A DNA stretch of 64,000 bases from Amycolatopsis bartoniae (GCF_014191255.1 NZ_JACHWH010000012.1:62001-126000), one strand, 5' to 3'. Positions 17,041 to 25,839 are shown, counted from the first letter of the stretch. Program-made: numbers and translations. The notes: generated by a model not told the origin, from the sequence alone.

Positions 17041-18525
17041 ATGGCGATTGTGTCCCGGTTACTGTCCACCCGGGCACGCGAGCAGGCGGAGTCCCTCGCG
17101 TTCCTCTCCGGGGAGGACGAGCGGGCACTGACCTGGCGCGCGGTGGCGGAGCACGCCACGCGGTGGCCCGGGATCGCCGAGCCCGGCAGCCGCGTCGGGC
17201 TGGTCGTCGCCGATCCGCTGGCCTTCACCGCCGCGTACCTCGGCTGCCTCGCCGCGGGACTGACGGCCGCGCCCGTCGACCCGCGCCTGACACCCGCGGA
17301 GCTGTCCGCCACCCTGGCCCGGCTGCGGGTCGACGTGCTCGCCACCGACCAGCCGGACGCCATTCACGCCGAGCTCGACACCGTGCTCGTGGACCTCGCC
17401 GGACCACGGCGGATCTGGTCCGCCACCACGGCGAACCGGCCCAGCGACGCCGCCGCGCTGCGGCCCGCGGTCCTGCTCACCAGCTCCGGCACCACCGGGC
17501 GCCCCAAGGGCATTCCGCTCACCGAGTGGCAGCTGCTGCACGCCGCCGGGCGCGTCGCCCGGCACCACGGCTTCGTCCCCGGTGAGCGCGGCTACACACC
17601 GCTGCCGCTGTTCCACGTCAACGCTCAGGTGATGGGCCTGCTCGCGACCGTGGTGAGCGGCGCCTCCCTGGTGATCGACCGGCGTTTCGACGCCGGGGAG
17701 TACTGGTCGCGCGTCGAGCGGCACCGGCCCACCTGGCTCAACGCCGTCCCGGCGGTCCTCGCCTCGCTCGCCACGCGCCCGGCGCCGCCGTCATGGCTCG
17801 CCGAGCGGATCCGCTTCGCCCGCTCGGCCTCCGCGCCGCTGCCGCCCGCCACCGCCGCGGCCTTCGCCGCGCACACCGGCGTCGGGGTGCTGGAGACCTA
17901 CGGCATGTCCGAGGCCGCCGGGCAGATCACCGCGAACCCCCTCGACCCGGCGCGGCGCCGCGCGGGGTCGGTGGGCCTGCCCGTCGAGCTGGAGCTGGTC
18001 GTCGCCGGTCCGGACGGCGCCGAGGTCGCACCTGGCGAGGAGGGCGAGGTACTGCTGCGCGGGCCGCAGATCGTGAGCGAGTACCTGGAGCTCGACGAGC
18101 ACGCGCCCGAGCGCACGCGGCCCGCGCGCGCCGCGGACGGCTGGCTGCGCACCGGGGACGTCGGCGTCCGCGACGAGGCCGGGTTCCTGCGCCTGGCCGG
18201 GCGCGCGGACGACGTGATCAACCGCGGCGGCGAGAAGATCTACCCGCAGGAAGTGGAGAACGTGCTGCTCGCGCACCCCGGTGTGGCCGCGGTCGCGGTG
18301 GTCGGCGCCCCGCACGAGCGCCTCGGGCAGGTGCCCGTCGCGTTCGTGACCACGCGCGGCCCGGACGCCGAGGCGCTGCGCCGGTCCCTGACCGTCTGGT
18401 GCGAGCAGCGGCTCGCCCGCTACAAGCGGCCCGCCGTCGTCGAGGTCACCGACGCGCTGCCCACCGGGCCCACCGGCAAGGTGCTGCGCCGGGCCCTGCG
18501 GGCGGAGCTGGCGGGCAACCGGTGA
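17041..18525 (+). CDS. AMP-dependent acyl-CoA/acyl-AMP ligase
   Basis: Adenylate-forming enzyme (494 aa), first gene of a five-gene unit. The ATG at 17041 has GGAGGG four nt upstream; a GTG at 17008 lacks this. Motifs: P-loop TSSGTTGRPKG, ETYGMSEAAGQ, GWLRTGDVG, the hinge GRADDVINRGGEKIYPQEVE, and the catalytic Lys in PTGPTGKVL. The ARSASAPL...TYGMSEA...NPLDP stretch resembles the Pcs60/oxalate-CoA ligase branch, which takes small acids. Coupled by a GTGA overlap to an acyltransferase and then comA, so it may activate an acyl donor, or the sulfonate itself, for conjugation. Substrate not predictable. Confidence 0.87.
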   Translation: MAIVSRLLSTRAREQAESLAFLSGEDERALTWRAVAEHATRWPGIAEPGSRVGLVVADPLAFTAAYLGCLAAGLTAAPVDPRLTPAELSATLARLRVDVLATDQPDAIHAELDTVLVDLAGPRRIWSATTANRPSDAAALRPAVLLTSSGTTGRPKGIPLTEWQLLHAAGRVARHHGFVPGERGYTPLPLFHVNAQVMGLLATVVSGASLVIDRRFDAGEYWSRVERHRPTWLNAVPAVLASLATRPAPPSWLAERIRFARSASAPLPPATAAAFAAHTGVGVLETYGMSEAAGQITANPLDPARRRAGSVGLPVELELVVAGPDGAEVAPGEEGEVLLRGPQIVSEYLELDEHAPERTRPARAADGWLRTGDVGVRDEAGFLRLAGRADDVINRGGEKIYPQEVENVLLAHPGVAAVAVVGAPHERLGQVPVAFVTTRGPDAEALRRSLTVWCEQRLARYKRPAVVEVTDALPTGPTGKVLRRALRAELAGNR

Positions 18526-19679
18526 GCGGACGCGGCGAACATCTGCACTACGTCGACGTCGTCCGCGTGCTCACCGTGGGGCTCGTCATCGGCACGCACG
18601 TGCTGGCGCTCGCGCCGGTGGAGCCGACGGTGCTCGACGGCGCGCTCGGCATGGTCTTCCACGTCAGCCGCGAGGTGTTCTTCCTGCTCACCGCGTTCGT
18701 GCTGACCTACAGCACGGGGCGGAAGAAGGTGCGGTGGCCGCGGTTCTGGCGGCGGCGGTTCCTGTTCGTCGCCGTGCCGTACCTCGTGTGGACGGTGCTG
18801 TACTTCTTCGCCAACGGCGCGCCGTTCCTCGGGGCGAACCTGGTGCAGCAGCTGCTCACCGGCACCGCGCGCTACCACCTGTACTTCCTGCTCGTCTCGA
18901 TGCAGATCTACCTGGTGTTCCCCCTGGTCCGCGCGCTGCTGCGGGCCACGCAGCGGTGGCACGGCGCACTGCTGGCGGTAGCCGCGGCCTTTCAGCTGAC
19001 GTTCGCCTACGCCGTCCAGCAGAACTGGGACCTCGGCCCGCTGTCGGGCTGGGTGCACGCGCCGGACGCGCTGCTGCCCAGCTACCTCGGCTACGTGCTG
19101 GCGGGCGCGATCGCCGCCTGGCACCGGGAGGCGCTCGTCGCGTGGACGCGGCAGCACGTCCGGACCGTCTTCGCCGGCTGCGCGGCCCTGGTCGCGCTGA
19201 GCGTCGTCGTCTACCTGGTGCACGTCGACGTCCTCGGGCAGCCGCCGCTGCAGGCGAGCATGGTGTTCCAGCCGGTGGTGGCGGCCGAAAGCGTCGCGGT
19301 CGCGTGGGCGTTCCTCGCCGCCGGGCTGCTGTGGCAGGAAACCAGCCGCCCCGGCGAGAAGGTCGTGCGCGCCACCTCGGACGCGTCCTTCGGCATCTAC
19401 CTGCTGCACCCGCTCGTGCTGCAGGGCGCGTTGCTCGGGGCCACCGCCGCCGGGCTGGTCGATTTCGCCCAGACCGTGCCGAACGCCGTGGTGCTCGCGG
19501 TGCTCGTGCTGGTGCTGCTGCCCCTGCTCTACCTCGTGTCCGGGCTGGTGACCGCCGCCGCCCGGCGCACACCGGTGAGCCTCGCGCTCACCGGCCGGGC
19601 CCGGGCGCGCCGCGCCCGGCCCGTTCCCGCCCGGCCGCGCGAAGACCTCGCGCTCGCGAACTCAGGAGGAGCCCGATGA
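18522..19679 (+). CDS. Acyltransferase 3 family membrane protein
   Basis: Integral membrane O-acyltransferase-like protein (385 aa, about ten helices). HYVDVVRVLTVGLVIGTHVL carries the family RxxA/H signature with the putative catalytic His, FFLLTAFVLTY resembles FFxLSGF, and FRKR-type basic segments (RFWRRRFL) follow helix 2. The C-terminus is a basic Arg/Pro-rich tail. GTG start overlapping the ligase stop by 4 bp; its own stop overlaps comA. It would transfer an activated acyl group across or at the membrane, fitting a conjugate-export role. Acceptor unknown. Confidence 0.85.
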   Translation: MSGRGEHLHYVDVVRVLTVGLVIGTHVLALAPVEPTVLDGALGMVFHVSREVFFLLTAFVLTYSTGRKKVRWPRFWRRRFLFVAVPYLVWTVLYFFANGAPFLGANLVQQLLTGTARYHLYFLLVSMQIYLVFPLVRALLRATQRWHGALLAVAAAFQLTFAYAVQQNWDLGPLSGWVHAPDALLPSYLGYVLAGAIAAWHREALVAWTRQHVRTVFAGCAALVALSVVVYLVHVDVLGQPPLQASMVFQPVVAAESVAVAWAFLAAGLLWQETSRPGEKVVRATSDASFGIYLLHPLVLQGALLGATAAGLVDFAQTVPNAVVLAVLVLVLLPLLYLVSGLVTAAARRTPVSLALTGRARARRARPVPARPREDLALANSGGAR

Positions 19680-20434
19680 CCCGCACCACGATGATGATCG
19701 ACCCGGGACTGCCGACGGGCCTGTTCACCGACGTGATCGCCAGCCACGGCGAGTACGTCGGCCTGGTCAAGTTCGGCTGGGGCACCGCGCTGGTCACGAA
19801 GCAGCTGGACCACAAGATCGCCGTGCTGCGGGAGGCCGGGATCGGGTTCTACTTCGGCGGCACGCTGTTCGAGTGGTACCTCGTGCAGGACCGCCTCGGC
19901 GAGTACCTGTCGCTCGTCGAGCGCACCGGCGCCACGCACATCGAGGTGTCCAACGGCACGATCCCGCTGGACCAGCACGGCAAGGCCGCGTGCGTGCGGC
20001 GGATGGCGCAGCACCGGCCGGTGCTCTCGGAGGTCGGCTACAAGGACGCGGACCGCTCCGCGCGCCTCACCCCCGGCGACTGGGTGGGCGCGATCCGCGA
20101 GGACCTCGACGCCGGCGCGGAGCTGGTGATCACCGAGACCCGCGAGAGCGGCCGCAGCGGGATGGCCCGCCCGGACGGGCACCTGCGTGACGACGTGCTG
20201 CGCGCCGTGCTGGCACGGGTGGACGCCACCCGCCTGCTGTTCGAGGCGCCCACCAAGGACCTGCAGGTGGAGCTGATCCGCGCGATCGGCCCGGAGGTCA
20301 ACCTCGGCAACATCGCCGCGGCCGACCTCGTCGGCGTCGAGACCCTGCGCCGGGGACTGCGCGGCGACACGCTGCTGCAGCTCACCCCGTGTGCCGGCGG
20401 AGTTCCCGTGCCCCGCGCGGTGTCCGTCGCCTGA
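19676..20434 (+). CDS. comA: Phosphosulfolactate synthase (ComA family)
   Basis: TIM-barrel enzyme (252 aa) that adds sulfite to phosphoenolpyruvate to give (R)-2-phospho-3-sulfolactate. The family landmarks are intact and in order: LVKFGWGTALV, FYFGGTLFE, THIEVSNGTIPL, SEVGYKD, ITETRESG, LLFEAPTKD, VNLGNIA, LRRGLRGDTL. The ATG overlaps the acyltransferase stop (ATGA), with AGGAGGA upstream. In methanogens ComA opens coenzyme M synthesis, but ComC/D/E partners are absent. Instead the neighbours are a ligase, an acyltransferase, a VOC protein and a phosphatase, pointing to a different sulfolactate-derived product. Confidence 0.9.
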   Translation: MTRTTMMIDPGLPTGLFTDVIASHGEYVGLVKFGWGTALVTKQLDHKIAVLREAGIGFYFGGTLFEWYLVQDRLGEYLSLVERTGATHIEVSNGTIPLDQHGKAACVRRMAQHRPVLSEVGYKDADRSARLTPGDWVGAIREDLDAGAELVITETRESGRSGMARPDGHLRDDVLRAVLARVDATRLLFEAPTKDLQVELIRAIGPEVNLGNIAAADLVGVETLRRGLRGDTLLQLTPCAGGVPVPRAVSVA

Positions 20435-20459
20435 AACAGTCCACAAAGGAGAGACCGGA

Positions 20460-20858
20460 ATGCGCAACACCCACGACGCCTGCCACATCGCGGTGCCCGC
20501 GAAGGACCTCGACGAGGCGGTGCAGTTCTACGTCTTCGGGCTCGGCGCGAAACTCGCCCGCCGCTACGACGACCGCGTGACCTTCGACTTCTTCGGCGAC
20601 CAGCTGGTGTGCCACCTGTCCGACGACGTGCCGGACGAGCCGGTGATGTACCCGCGGCACTTCGGCGTCAGCTTCGCCGCCGCCGAGGACTTCGACCGGC
20701 TGCTGCGGCTGGTGGAGCACCGCAAGCTGCCCGTGCTGGCGGGACCGGCGGTGCGGTTCGAGGGCACCGCCGAGCAGCACCGCACGATCGCGCTCGTCGA
20801 CCCGTCCAACAACGTGCTGGAGTTCAAGAACTACGACGACCCGCGGCTGCAGTTCTGA
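20460..20858 (+). CDS. VOC/glyoxalase-family protein
   Basis: Small (132 aa) vicinal-oxygen-chelate fold protein with two beta-alpha-beta-beta-beta halves: HIAVPAKDLDEAVQFYVFGLGAKL in the first and IALVDPSNNVLEFKNYDD in the second. Candidate metal ligands are His in CHIAVP, His in YPRHFGV and Glu in LEFKN. AAGGAGAG precedes the ATG. It lies between comA and a phosphatase gene, overlapping the latter by one base (TGATG). It may act on a 2-hydroxy or 2-keto acid intermediate; the reaction is unknown. Confidence 0.85.
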   Translation: MRNTHDACHIAVPAKDLDEAVQFYVFGLGAKLARRYDDRVTFDFFGDQLVCHLSDDVPDEPVMYPRHFGVSFAAAEDFDRLLRLVEHRKLPVLAGPAVRFEGTAEQHRTIALVDPSNNVLEFKNYDDPRLQF

Positions 20859-21436
20859 TGCCCGTGCTCCACCTGGTGCGCCACGGCGAGAGCGAGTGGA
20901 ACCTCGCCGGCCGGGTGCAGGGGCAGTCGGCCGAGGCGGGCTCGCTCACCGCGCGCGGGCTGCGGCAGGCCGCGCAGGCCGCCCGCCTGCTCGCCGAGCG
21001 GTACCCGGACATCGACGCGATCTTCAGCAGCGACCTGCCGCGCGCCCGCGAGACCGCCGAGGTGATCGCGAGCGTGCTCGGCCTGCCCGTGCGCACCGAC
21101 CCGTGCCTGCGCGAGCAGCACCTGGGCTGCCTGGAGGGGCGGCGGTTCGCCGACCCGCTCGGCGAGGGCACGGTGCAGGACGCCGTCGAACGGCTGTGGC
21201 GCGAACCCTGGCGGCGGCCCGGCGACGGCGAGAGCATCACCGACCTCTACGAGCGCGTCCACGCCACGCTGGACCGGTACGCGGCCGGACCGGGTCGCGA
21301 GGTGGTGCTCGTGGCGCACGGCGGTCCCGTCCGCGTGGCCACGACCAGCGCCGATCCGCGGCGGCGGGAACCCGTGCCGAGGGTGACTGTGGGCAACGCG
21401 ACGGTGACCACGGTGGACCGTTCCCGCTGTTGCTGA
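20858..21436 (+). CDS. Histidine phosphatase (phosphoglycerate-mutase superfamily)
   Basis: Branch-1 histidine phosphatase (192 aa). LVRHGESEWN carries the catalytic His, SSDLPRARETAE the second Arg, and LVAHGGPVR the second His. Last gene of the five-gene unit. Because comA makes a phosphoester and no comB (phosphosulfolactate phosphatase) is present, this enzyme could remove the phosphate to give sulfolactate, a non-orthologous replacement. That assignment rests on context only; the family is promiscuous. Confidence 0.85.
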   Translation: MPVLHLVRHGESEWNLAGRVQGQSAEAGSLTARGLRQAAQAARLLAERYPDIDAIFSSDLPRARETAEVIASVLGLPVRTDPCLREQHLGCLEGRRFADPLGEGTVQDAVERLWREPWRRPGDGESITDLYERVHATLDRYAAGPGREVVLVAHGGPVRVATTSADPRRREPVPRVTVGNATVTTVDRSRCC

Positions 21437-21479
21437 ACAGACACACTCGCCCGGCACCGGCTATGGGAAAGTTACCGCG

Positions 21480-23738
21480 ATGTCGTTCGAGTCGGGAAGC
21501 AGAGCGGGGTACCTGGTGGGTGCCGCCGTGGCCGCGGCGGTCGCCGTGGCGGCCGGGCTGCTCACCAGCCAGGGCGCGCTGCCCGCGGCCGCCGGGTGGA
21601 CCGTCGAGGTGGTCGCCGCGGCGGTGACCGGCCTGCTGGCGCTGCTCGCGTTCCTGCCCCGGCGACGCGGACAGCGTGCCGAGCCGCCGCCCGTCGCGGC
21701 GGTCCCGGCGCGGCCGGACCTCGGTGGTACGGGGGCGATTCCCATCCTGCGCATCAGTGAGCTGGACCCGGTCCGGCTGGGCGTGCACCCCGCGTGGAAG
21801 CTGCCGGGCGGCGCGCCGATGCCGCCGTACGTGCCGCGCACCGCCGACGCCGAGCTGGACCGCCTGCTCGCCCGCGGCGGGCTCGTCCTCGTGCAGGGCG
21901 ACGCGGCGGCGGGCAAGACGCGCACGGCGTACGAAGCGGTGCTGCGCAACGCTTCTCGCCTCGGCTGGGAGACCGTGGTCGTGCCCGCCGACGCGGACGC
22001 GCTGCGCGAGCTGGCGCGCACGCCGCCGCGGCGGACGGTGGTGTGGCTCGACGACCTGGAGCGCTACCTGGCGACCGACAGCCTCGACGACTCGCTGCTG
22101 ACGGACCTGTGCACGCGTGGTCCTTCGGACACCGTCGTGCTGGCCACGCTGCGCACGCGGGCGCGCGTGGCGCTGGGCGTCGACACCGACGGCCCGGGCG
22201 GGCGGTCACGGCGGGTGCTGACCCGGACGACGCCGATCGAGCTGCCCCGCAGGCTCGACCGCACGGAAACCGCGGCGGCGCACCGGTTCCGCACCGACGC
22301 GCGGATCGCGGGCGCCCTCGTCGACGAGAGCGGCGCGGGGCTGGGCGAGCACATCGCGGCCGGCCCGGCCGCGCTGCACCGCTGGCGGTCCGGGCGCGAC
22401 GGCGAGAACGAGGCGGGGGCGGCGCTGGTCAGCGCGGCGGTCGACCTGCGCCGGGCCGGTTACCTGGACCCGGTGCCGCTGGACTGGCTGGTGTCGCTGC
22501 ACGGCCGCTACCTGTCGGGCCGCTACCGCAGCCGCTTCGGCGAGACGGACCTGGCGGCGGCGCTGGAGTGGGCGTCGCAGCCGGTGCGCGGCGCCAGCTC
22601 GTGCCTGATGCGGGCGGGCGCGGACCGGTACCTGGCGTTCGACTACCTGGTGGACTCGGCCGATCCGGCCGTGCCGGTGCCGGACGAGGTGTGGGGGCTG
22701 CTGCTGGGCGCCCACCTGCTGACGGCCGACCAGGCGTTCCGCGTCGCGCGGGCGGCCGTGGGCTTCGGGCGGCTGGCGGACGCGGGCAGGCTGTGGACGC
22801 GGCTGGCGGAGCAGGGCGACCAGTACGCGCTGTTCAACCTGGGCTGGGCCGCGCAGACCTCGGGGAACCAGGCGGGCGCGGAGCAGTGGTACCTGCGGGC
22901 GGCGCAGGCGGGCAGCAGCTGGGCGATGTCCAACCTGGGCACGCTGGCCGAGAACCGGGGCGACGTGCGGATGGCCGAGCTGTGGTACCAGCGGGCCGCG
23001 GAGGCCGGGGACACCACGGGCATGACGAACCTGGGCGGCTTGTTCGCGCAGACCGGCCGGATCGACGACGCCCGCGAGGCGTACCGGCGGGCGGCGTCGG
23101 CGGGTGACCCGAACGGGTTGCGCAAGGAGGCCGTGCTGGAGCTGCTGCACGGCGACCGGCAGCGGGGCGCGGCGCTGCTGCGGAAGGTGGCGCTGTCCGG
23201 GGATCCGGCGGCGGTGCGGCTGATGGGCCTGCTGTCGCGGACGGAGGAGGGCGAGCACCGGCCGGACGTCGAGGCGCTGCGGCGGCTGGCGGCGGAGATG
23301 GGCGACAGCCAGGCGGCGCTCGACCTGGCGCGGAACCTGTGGAACCAGGGCGACCTCGACGCGGCGGAGACGTGGTTCCGGCGCGCGGCGGAGACCGAGA
23401 ACGGGCCGGTGGCGGAGTTCGGCCTGGCGGTGCTGCTGGAGCAGCGGGGGCAGGCCGGGGAGGCCGAGCAGTGGTACCGGCGCTCGGCGGAGCACGGCCT
23501 GCCCGAGGCGATGCTGAACCTGGGCACGCTGCTGCAGGACAGGGGCGCCTACGACGACGCCGAGCGGTGGTACCACCGGGCACTGTCGGCCGGGCACCTG
23601 CCGGCGGAGGTCAACCTGGGCGCGCTGCACTGGCGGCGCGGCAACCTCGAAGAGGGCCGCGCGTGGTACCAGCGGGCCGCCGAGCGGGGCGACGAACTCG
23701 CCCGGCAGGCACTGGAGAACCTCCAGCTGCGCGGCTGA
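21480..23738 (+). CDS. Membrane P-loop NTPase-like protein with Sel1/TPR repeats
   Basis: 752 aa. Two hydrophobic segments (about 10-29 and 38-60) anchor the N-terminus. A P-loop GDAAAGKT (140-147) and a Walker-B-like TVVWLDDLE (about 187-195) indicate a STAND- or AAA-like nucleotide-binding module. From about residue 420 to the end run roughly nine Sel1-like repeats with the pattern GxxxAExWYxRAAExG. This architecture (membrane anchor, NTPase, repeat sensor) suggests a signalling or scaffold protein. No effector domain is visible. It starts 44 bp after the comA unit but with unrelated content; function unknown. Confidence 0.85.
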   Translation: MSFESGSRAGYLVGAAVAAAVAVAAGLLTSQGALPAAAGWTVEVVAAAVTGLLALLAFLPRRRGQRAEPPPVAAVPARPDLGGTGAIPILRISELDPVRLGVHPAWKLPGGAPMPPYVPRTADAELDRLLARGGLVLVQGDAAAGKTRTAYEAVLRNASRLGWETVVVPADADALRELARTPPRRTVVWLDDLERYLATDSLDDSLLTDLCTRGPSDTVVLATLRTRARVALGVDTDGPGGRSRRVLTRTTPIELPRRLDRTETAAAHRFRTDARIAGALVDESGAGLGEHIAAGPAALHRWRSGRDGENEAGAALVSAAVDLRRAGYLDPVPLDWLVSLHGRYLSGRYRSRFGETDLAAALEWASQPVRGASSCLMRAGADRYLAFDYLVDSADPAVPVPDEVWGLLLGAHLLTADQAFRVARAAVGFGRLADAGRLWTRLAEQGDQYALFNLGWAAQTSGNQAGAEQWYLRAAQAGSSWAMSNLGTLAENRGDVRMAELWYQRAAEAGDTTGMTNLGGLFAQTGRIDDAREAYRRAASAGDPNGLRKEAVLELLHGDRQRGAALLRKVALSGDPAAVRLMGLLSRTEEGEHRPDVEALRRLAAEMGDSQAALDLARNLWNQGDLDAAETWFRRAAETENGPVAEFGLAVLLEQRGQAGEAEQWYRRSAEHGLPEAMLNLGTLLQDRGAYDDAERWYHRALSAGHLPAEVNLGALHWRRGNLEEGRAWYQRAAERGDELARQALENLQLRG

Positions 23739-23809
23739 GGTGGTGTGCTCTTTCTGAGCGGCGGAGCCGCTCGCCGTGGGGCCGCCAACTCGCACTCTGC
23801 TGCCGAATT

Positions 23810-23894
23810 CTGAGGCGGCCTCTCGCGAGGACAGCGCCTCCGTGGTGACCTGGCGGTCATGAGGAGGCGATCCCGGAGTGAGAGGCCGCCTCAG
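23810..23894. repeat. Long nested inverted repeat
   Basis: CTGAGGCGGCCTCTC (23810-23824) is the perfect complement of GAGAGGCCGCCTCAG (23880-23894), separated by 55 nt. Inside it, CGCCTCC (23835-23841) pairs with GGAGGCG (23863-23869). It lies in the 214-bp gap between the Sel1 protein and the YrdC-family gene. It may be a terminator, a cruciform or a small mobile repeat; no target-site duplication was recognised. Confidence 0.7.
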
Positions 23895-23952
23895 GTTCCG
23901 CTACCTGCACCGCCACGCAAGCCATTCCCGGCACAGTCTCTAAGCTCCCTTC

Positions 23953-24576
23953 ATGGCGAAGTACTTCGATGTGCACCCGGAGAACCCGCAGCGCCGCGCG
24001 ATCGACCAGGTGGTCGGGATCGTGCGGGACGGCGGGCTGATCGCGTACCCGACCGACTCGTGCTTCGCCCTCGGGTGCCAGCTCGGCAACAAGGACGGGA
24101 TCGACCGGATCCGCGCCGTGCGCCGCCTCGACGACCGGCACCACTTCACGCTGGTGTGCCGCGACTTCGCCCAGCTCGGCCAGTTCGTGCACGTGAACAA
24201 CGCCGTCTTCCGCGCCATCAAGGCCGCCACGCCCGGCAGCTACACCTTCATCCTCCCGGCCACGAAGGAGGTGCCGCGCCGCCTGCTGCACCCGAAGAAG
24301 AAGACCGTGGGCGTGCGGATCCCCGACCACCTCGTCGCACAGGAGCTCGTCGCCGCGCTCGGGGAGCCGCTGCTGTCCAGCACGCTGCTGCTGCCCGACC
24401 GGGAGGAGCCGCTCACCCAGGGCTGGGAGATCAAGGACGAGCTGGACCACGTGCTGGACGCCGTGATCGACTCCGGTGACTGCGGCACCGAGCCGACCAC
24501 GGTCGTCGACTTCTCCGAGGACGAGCCGGAGATCATCCGCCGCGGCGCGGGAGATCCGGCTCGCTTCGAGTCCTGA
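23953..24576 (+). CDS. YrdC/YciO-family threonylcarbamoyl-AMP synthase-like protein
   Basis: Sua5/YrdC/YciO fold (207 aa), which binds ATP and in the TsaC branch makes threonylcarbamoyl-AMP for tRNA t6A. Characteristic segments are GLIAYPTDSCFALGC near residue 29, PGSYTFILPATKEVPR, and KKKTVGVRIPDH. The extended C-terminus and the SCFALGC form resemble the YciO branch more than TsaC, so this may not be the essential t6A enzyme. Monocistronic; convergent with the following SDR gene. Confidence 0.87.
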   Translation: MAKYFDVHPENPQRRAIDQVVGIVRDGGLIAYPTDSCFALGCQLGNKDGIDRIRAVRRLDDRHHFTLVCRDFAQLGQFVHVNNAVFRAIKAATPGSYTFILPATKEVPRRLLHPKKKTVGVRIPDHLVAQELVAALGEPLLSSTLLLPDREEPLTQGWEIKDELDHVLDAVIDSGDCGTEPTTVVDFSEDEPEIIRRGAGDPARFES

Positions 24577-24584
24577 ATGGACGG

Positions 24585-25286
24585 TCAGGCCAGCTGCGGG
24601 TAGAGCCCCGCCAGGTCACCGGACAGCTTCGACCGCACGTGGCGGCTGGCGTCGTCGGCGATCACCTCGAACAGTCCCCGCTCGACGCCGTCGAGAGCCT
24701 GCGCCGCCACGGTGGCCGGGTCCACCTTCGGGCCGTCGACGTGCGCCGCCATGTCGGTCTCCATGTACCCCACGTGCAGCGCCGTGACCTGCGTGCCCTG
24801 GTCCCGCAACTCCAGGCGCAGCGCGTTGGTGAGCTGCAGCGCGGCGGCCTTGGCCGCGGAGTAGGCGGCGGCCCGCGGCACGGTGAGCCAGGACAGGACC
24901 GACAGCACGTTCAGCACCGCGCCACCGCCGCCCCGGGCCAGGACCGGCGCGAACGCCCGCGCCATGGCGAGCGTGCCGAAGTAGTGCGTCTCCATCTCCA
25001 GCCGCACGTCGCCGAGGTTCCCGTGCAACGCGGACGCGCCCGTGCTCACCCCGGCGTTGTTGATCAGCAGCGTCACGTCCCCCGCCTGCTCCGCGGCGGC
25101 CCGCACCGAGGCCGGGTCCGTGATGTCGAGCGCGAGCGGCACGACGCCCGGCAGGTCGACCGACTCCGGCCTGCGTGCCGCCGCGTACACCTTCGCCGCG
25201 CCCCGCTCCAGCAGCGTGGCGGCGAAGTGCCGGCCCAGCCCCCGGTTCGCGCCCGTGACCAGCGCGACCGATCCCTTGATCTCCAT
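24585..25286 (-). CDS. Short-chain dehydrogenase/reductase
   Basis: NAD(P)-dependent oxidoreductase (233 aa). Cofactor motif TGANRGLG, NNAG, catalytic Ser in SVLSWL and YSAAK are all present. The HVGYMETDMA stretch replaces the usual PG motif. It is divergent from an HxlR-type regulator with AT-rich palindromic sequence between them, so it is probably induced by the regulator's ligand, often a quinone or aldehyde for this family. Substrate unknown. Confidence 0.88.
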   Translation of the reverse strand: MEIKGSVALVTGANRGLGRHFAATLLERGAAKVYAAARRPESVDLPGVVPLALDITDPASVRAAAEQAGDVTLLINNAGVSTGASALHGNLGDVRLEMETHYFGTLAMARAFAPVLARGGGGAVLNVLSVLSWLTVPRAAAYSAAKAAALQLTNALRLELRDQGTQVTALHVGYMETDMAAHVDGPKVDPATVAAQALDGVERGLFEVIADDASRHVRSKLSGDLAGLYPQLA

Positions 25287-25299
25287 GAGTCCTCCTCTG

Positions 25300-25336
25300 G
25301 CTTGTATTTTTCAAGCTAGCCAGCTGAGTTTCAAAA
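25300..25336. promoter_or_regulatory. Divergent promoter/operator between SDR and HxlR genes
   Basis: GCTTG-N7-CAAGC (25300-25316) is an AT-rich inverted repeat, followed at about 25328 by a second AT-rich stretch, GTTTCAAAAGGCAAG, containing a related half-site. The 70-bp gap is the most AT-rich stretch nearby. HxlR regulators usually bind such sites to control a divergent reductase. Confidence 0.55.
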
Positions 25337-25356
25337 GGCAAGGTAGAGTGGCTCGC

Positions 25357-25812
25357 ATGACACCCCGGCTCGACGAGGACTCCCCGGCCTGCTCGATCGA
25401 GCGGTCGCTGACGGTGCTGGGTGAGCGCTGGACGCCGTTGATCCTGCGCGAGCTGTTCTTCGGGTTCGTGCGTTTCGCGGACATCCAGCAGCGCCTCGGC
25501 ATCGCCACGAACCTGCTGACCACGCGGCTCGCGACGCTCGTCGACGCGGGCGTGGTGGAGAAGCGGCCCTACCGCGAGGCGGGCGCGCGGACCCGGTACG
25601 AATACCACCTCACCGGCGCCGGGCGGGACGCGCTGGTGGTGCTCGGCGCGCTCCAGCAGTGGGGCGACCGGCACCTGCCGCGCGCGTCGGGGCCGTCGTT
25701 GAGACGCCGCGACCGGCGCACCGGCGCACCGCTCGACGTGACCTTCACCGGCCCGGACGGTCGGGCGGTGCCCCTCGACGAGGTGGAGTTCACCTCCCCC
25801 GCCGGCCGCTGA
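25357..25812 (+). CDS. HxlR-family winged-helix transcriptional regulator
   Basis: 151 aa. The HxlR domain (residues 12-105) begins with the conserved Cys in ACSIERSLTVLGERWTPLILRELFFG and carries the helix-turn-helix IQQRLGIATNLLTTRL and the wing RTRYEYHLTGAGRD. The N-terminal Cys is the redox/electrophile sensor in characterised members. A C-terminal extension of about 40 residues is unassigned. It probably controls the divergent SDR gene. Confidence 0.9.
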   Translation: MTPRLDEDSPACSIERSLTVLGERWTPLILRELFFGFVRFADIQQRLGIATNLLTTRLATLVDAGVVEKRPYREAGARTRYEYHLTGAGRDALVVLGALQQWGDRHLPRASGPSLRRRDRRTGAPLDVTFTGPDGRAVPLDEVEFTSPAGR

Positions 25813-25839
25813 CCGGTGGTGAAAACCGCCTCCGGGCGG

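Noticed and set aside
17041..21436. Coenzyme M biosynthesis cluster
   Set aside because: Only comA is present; no ComC/D/E or XcbC/D/E-type genes accompany it.
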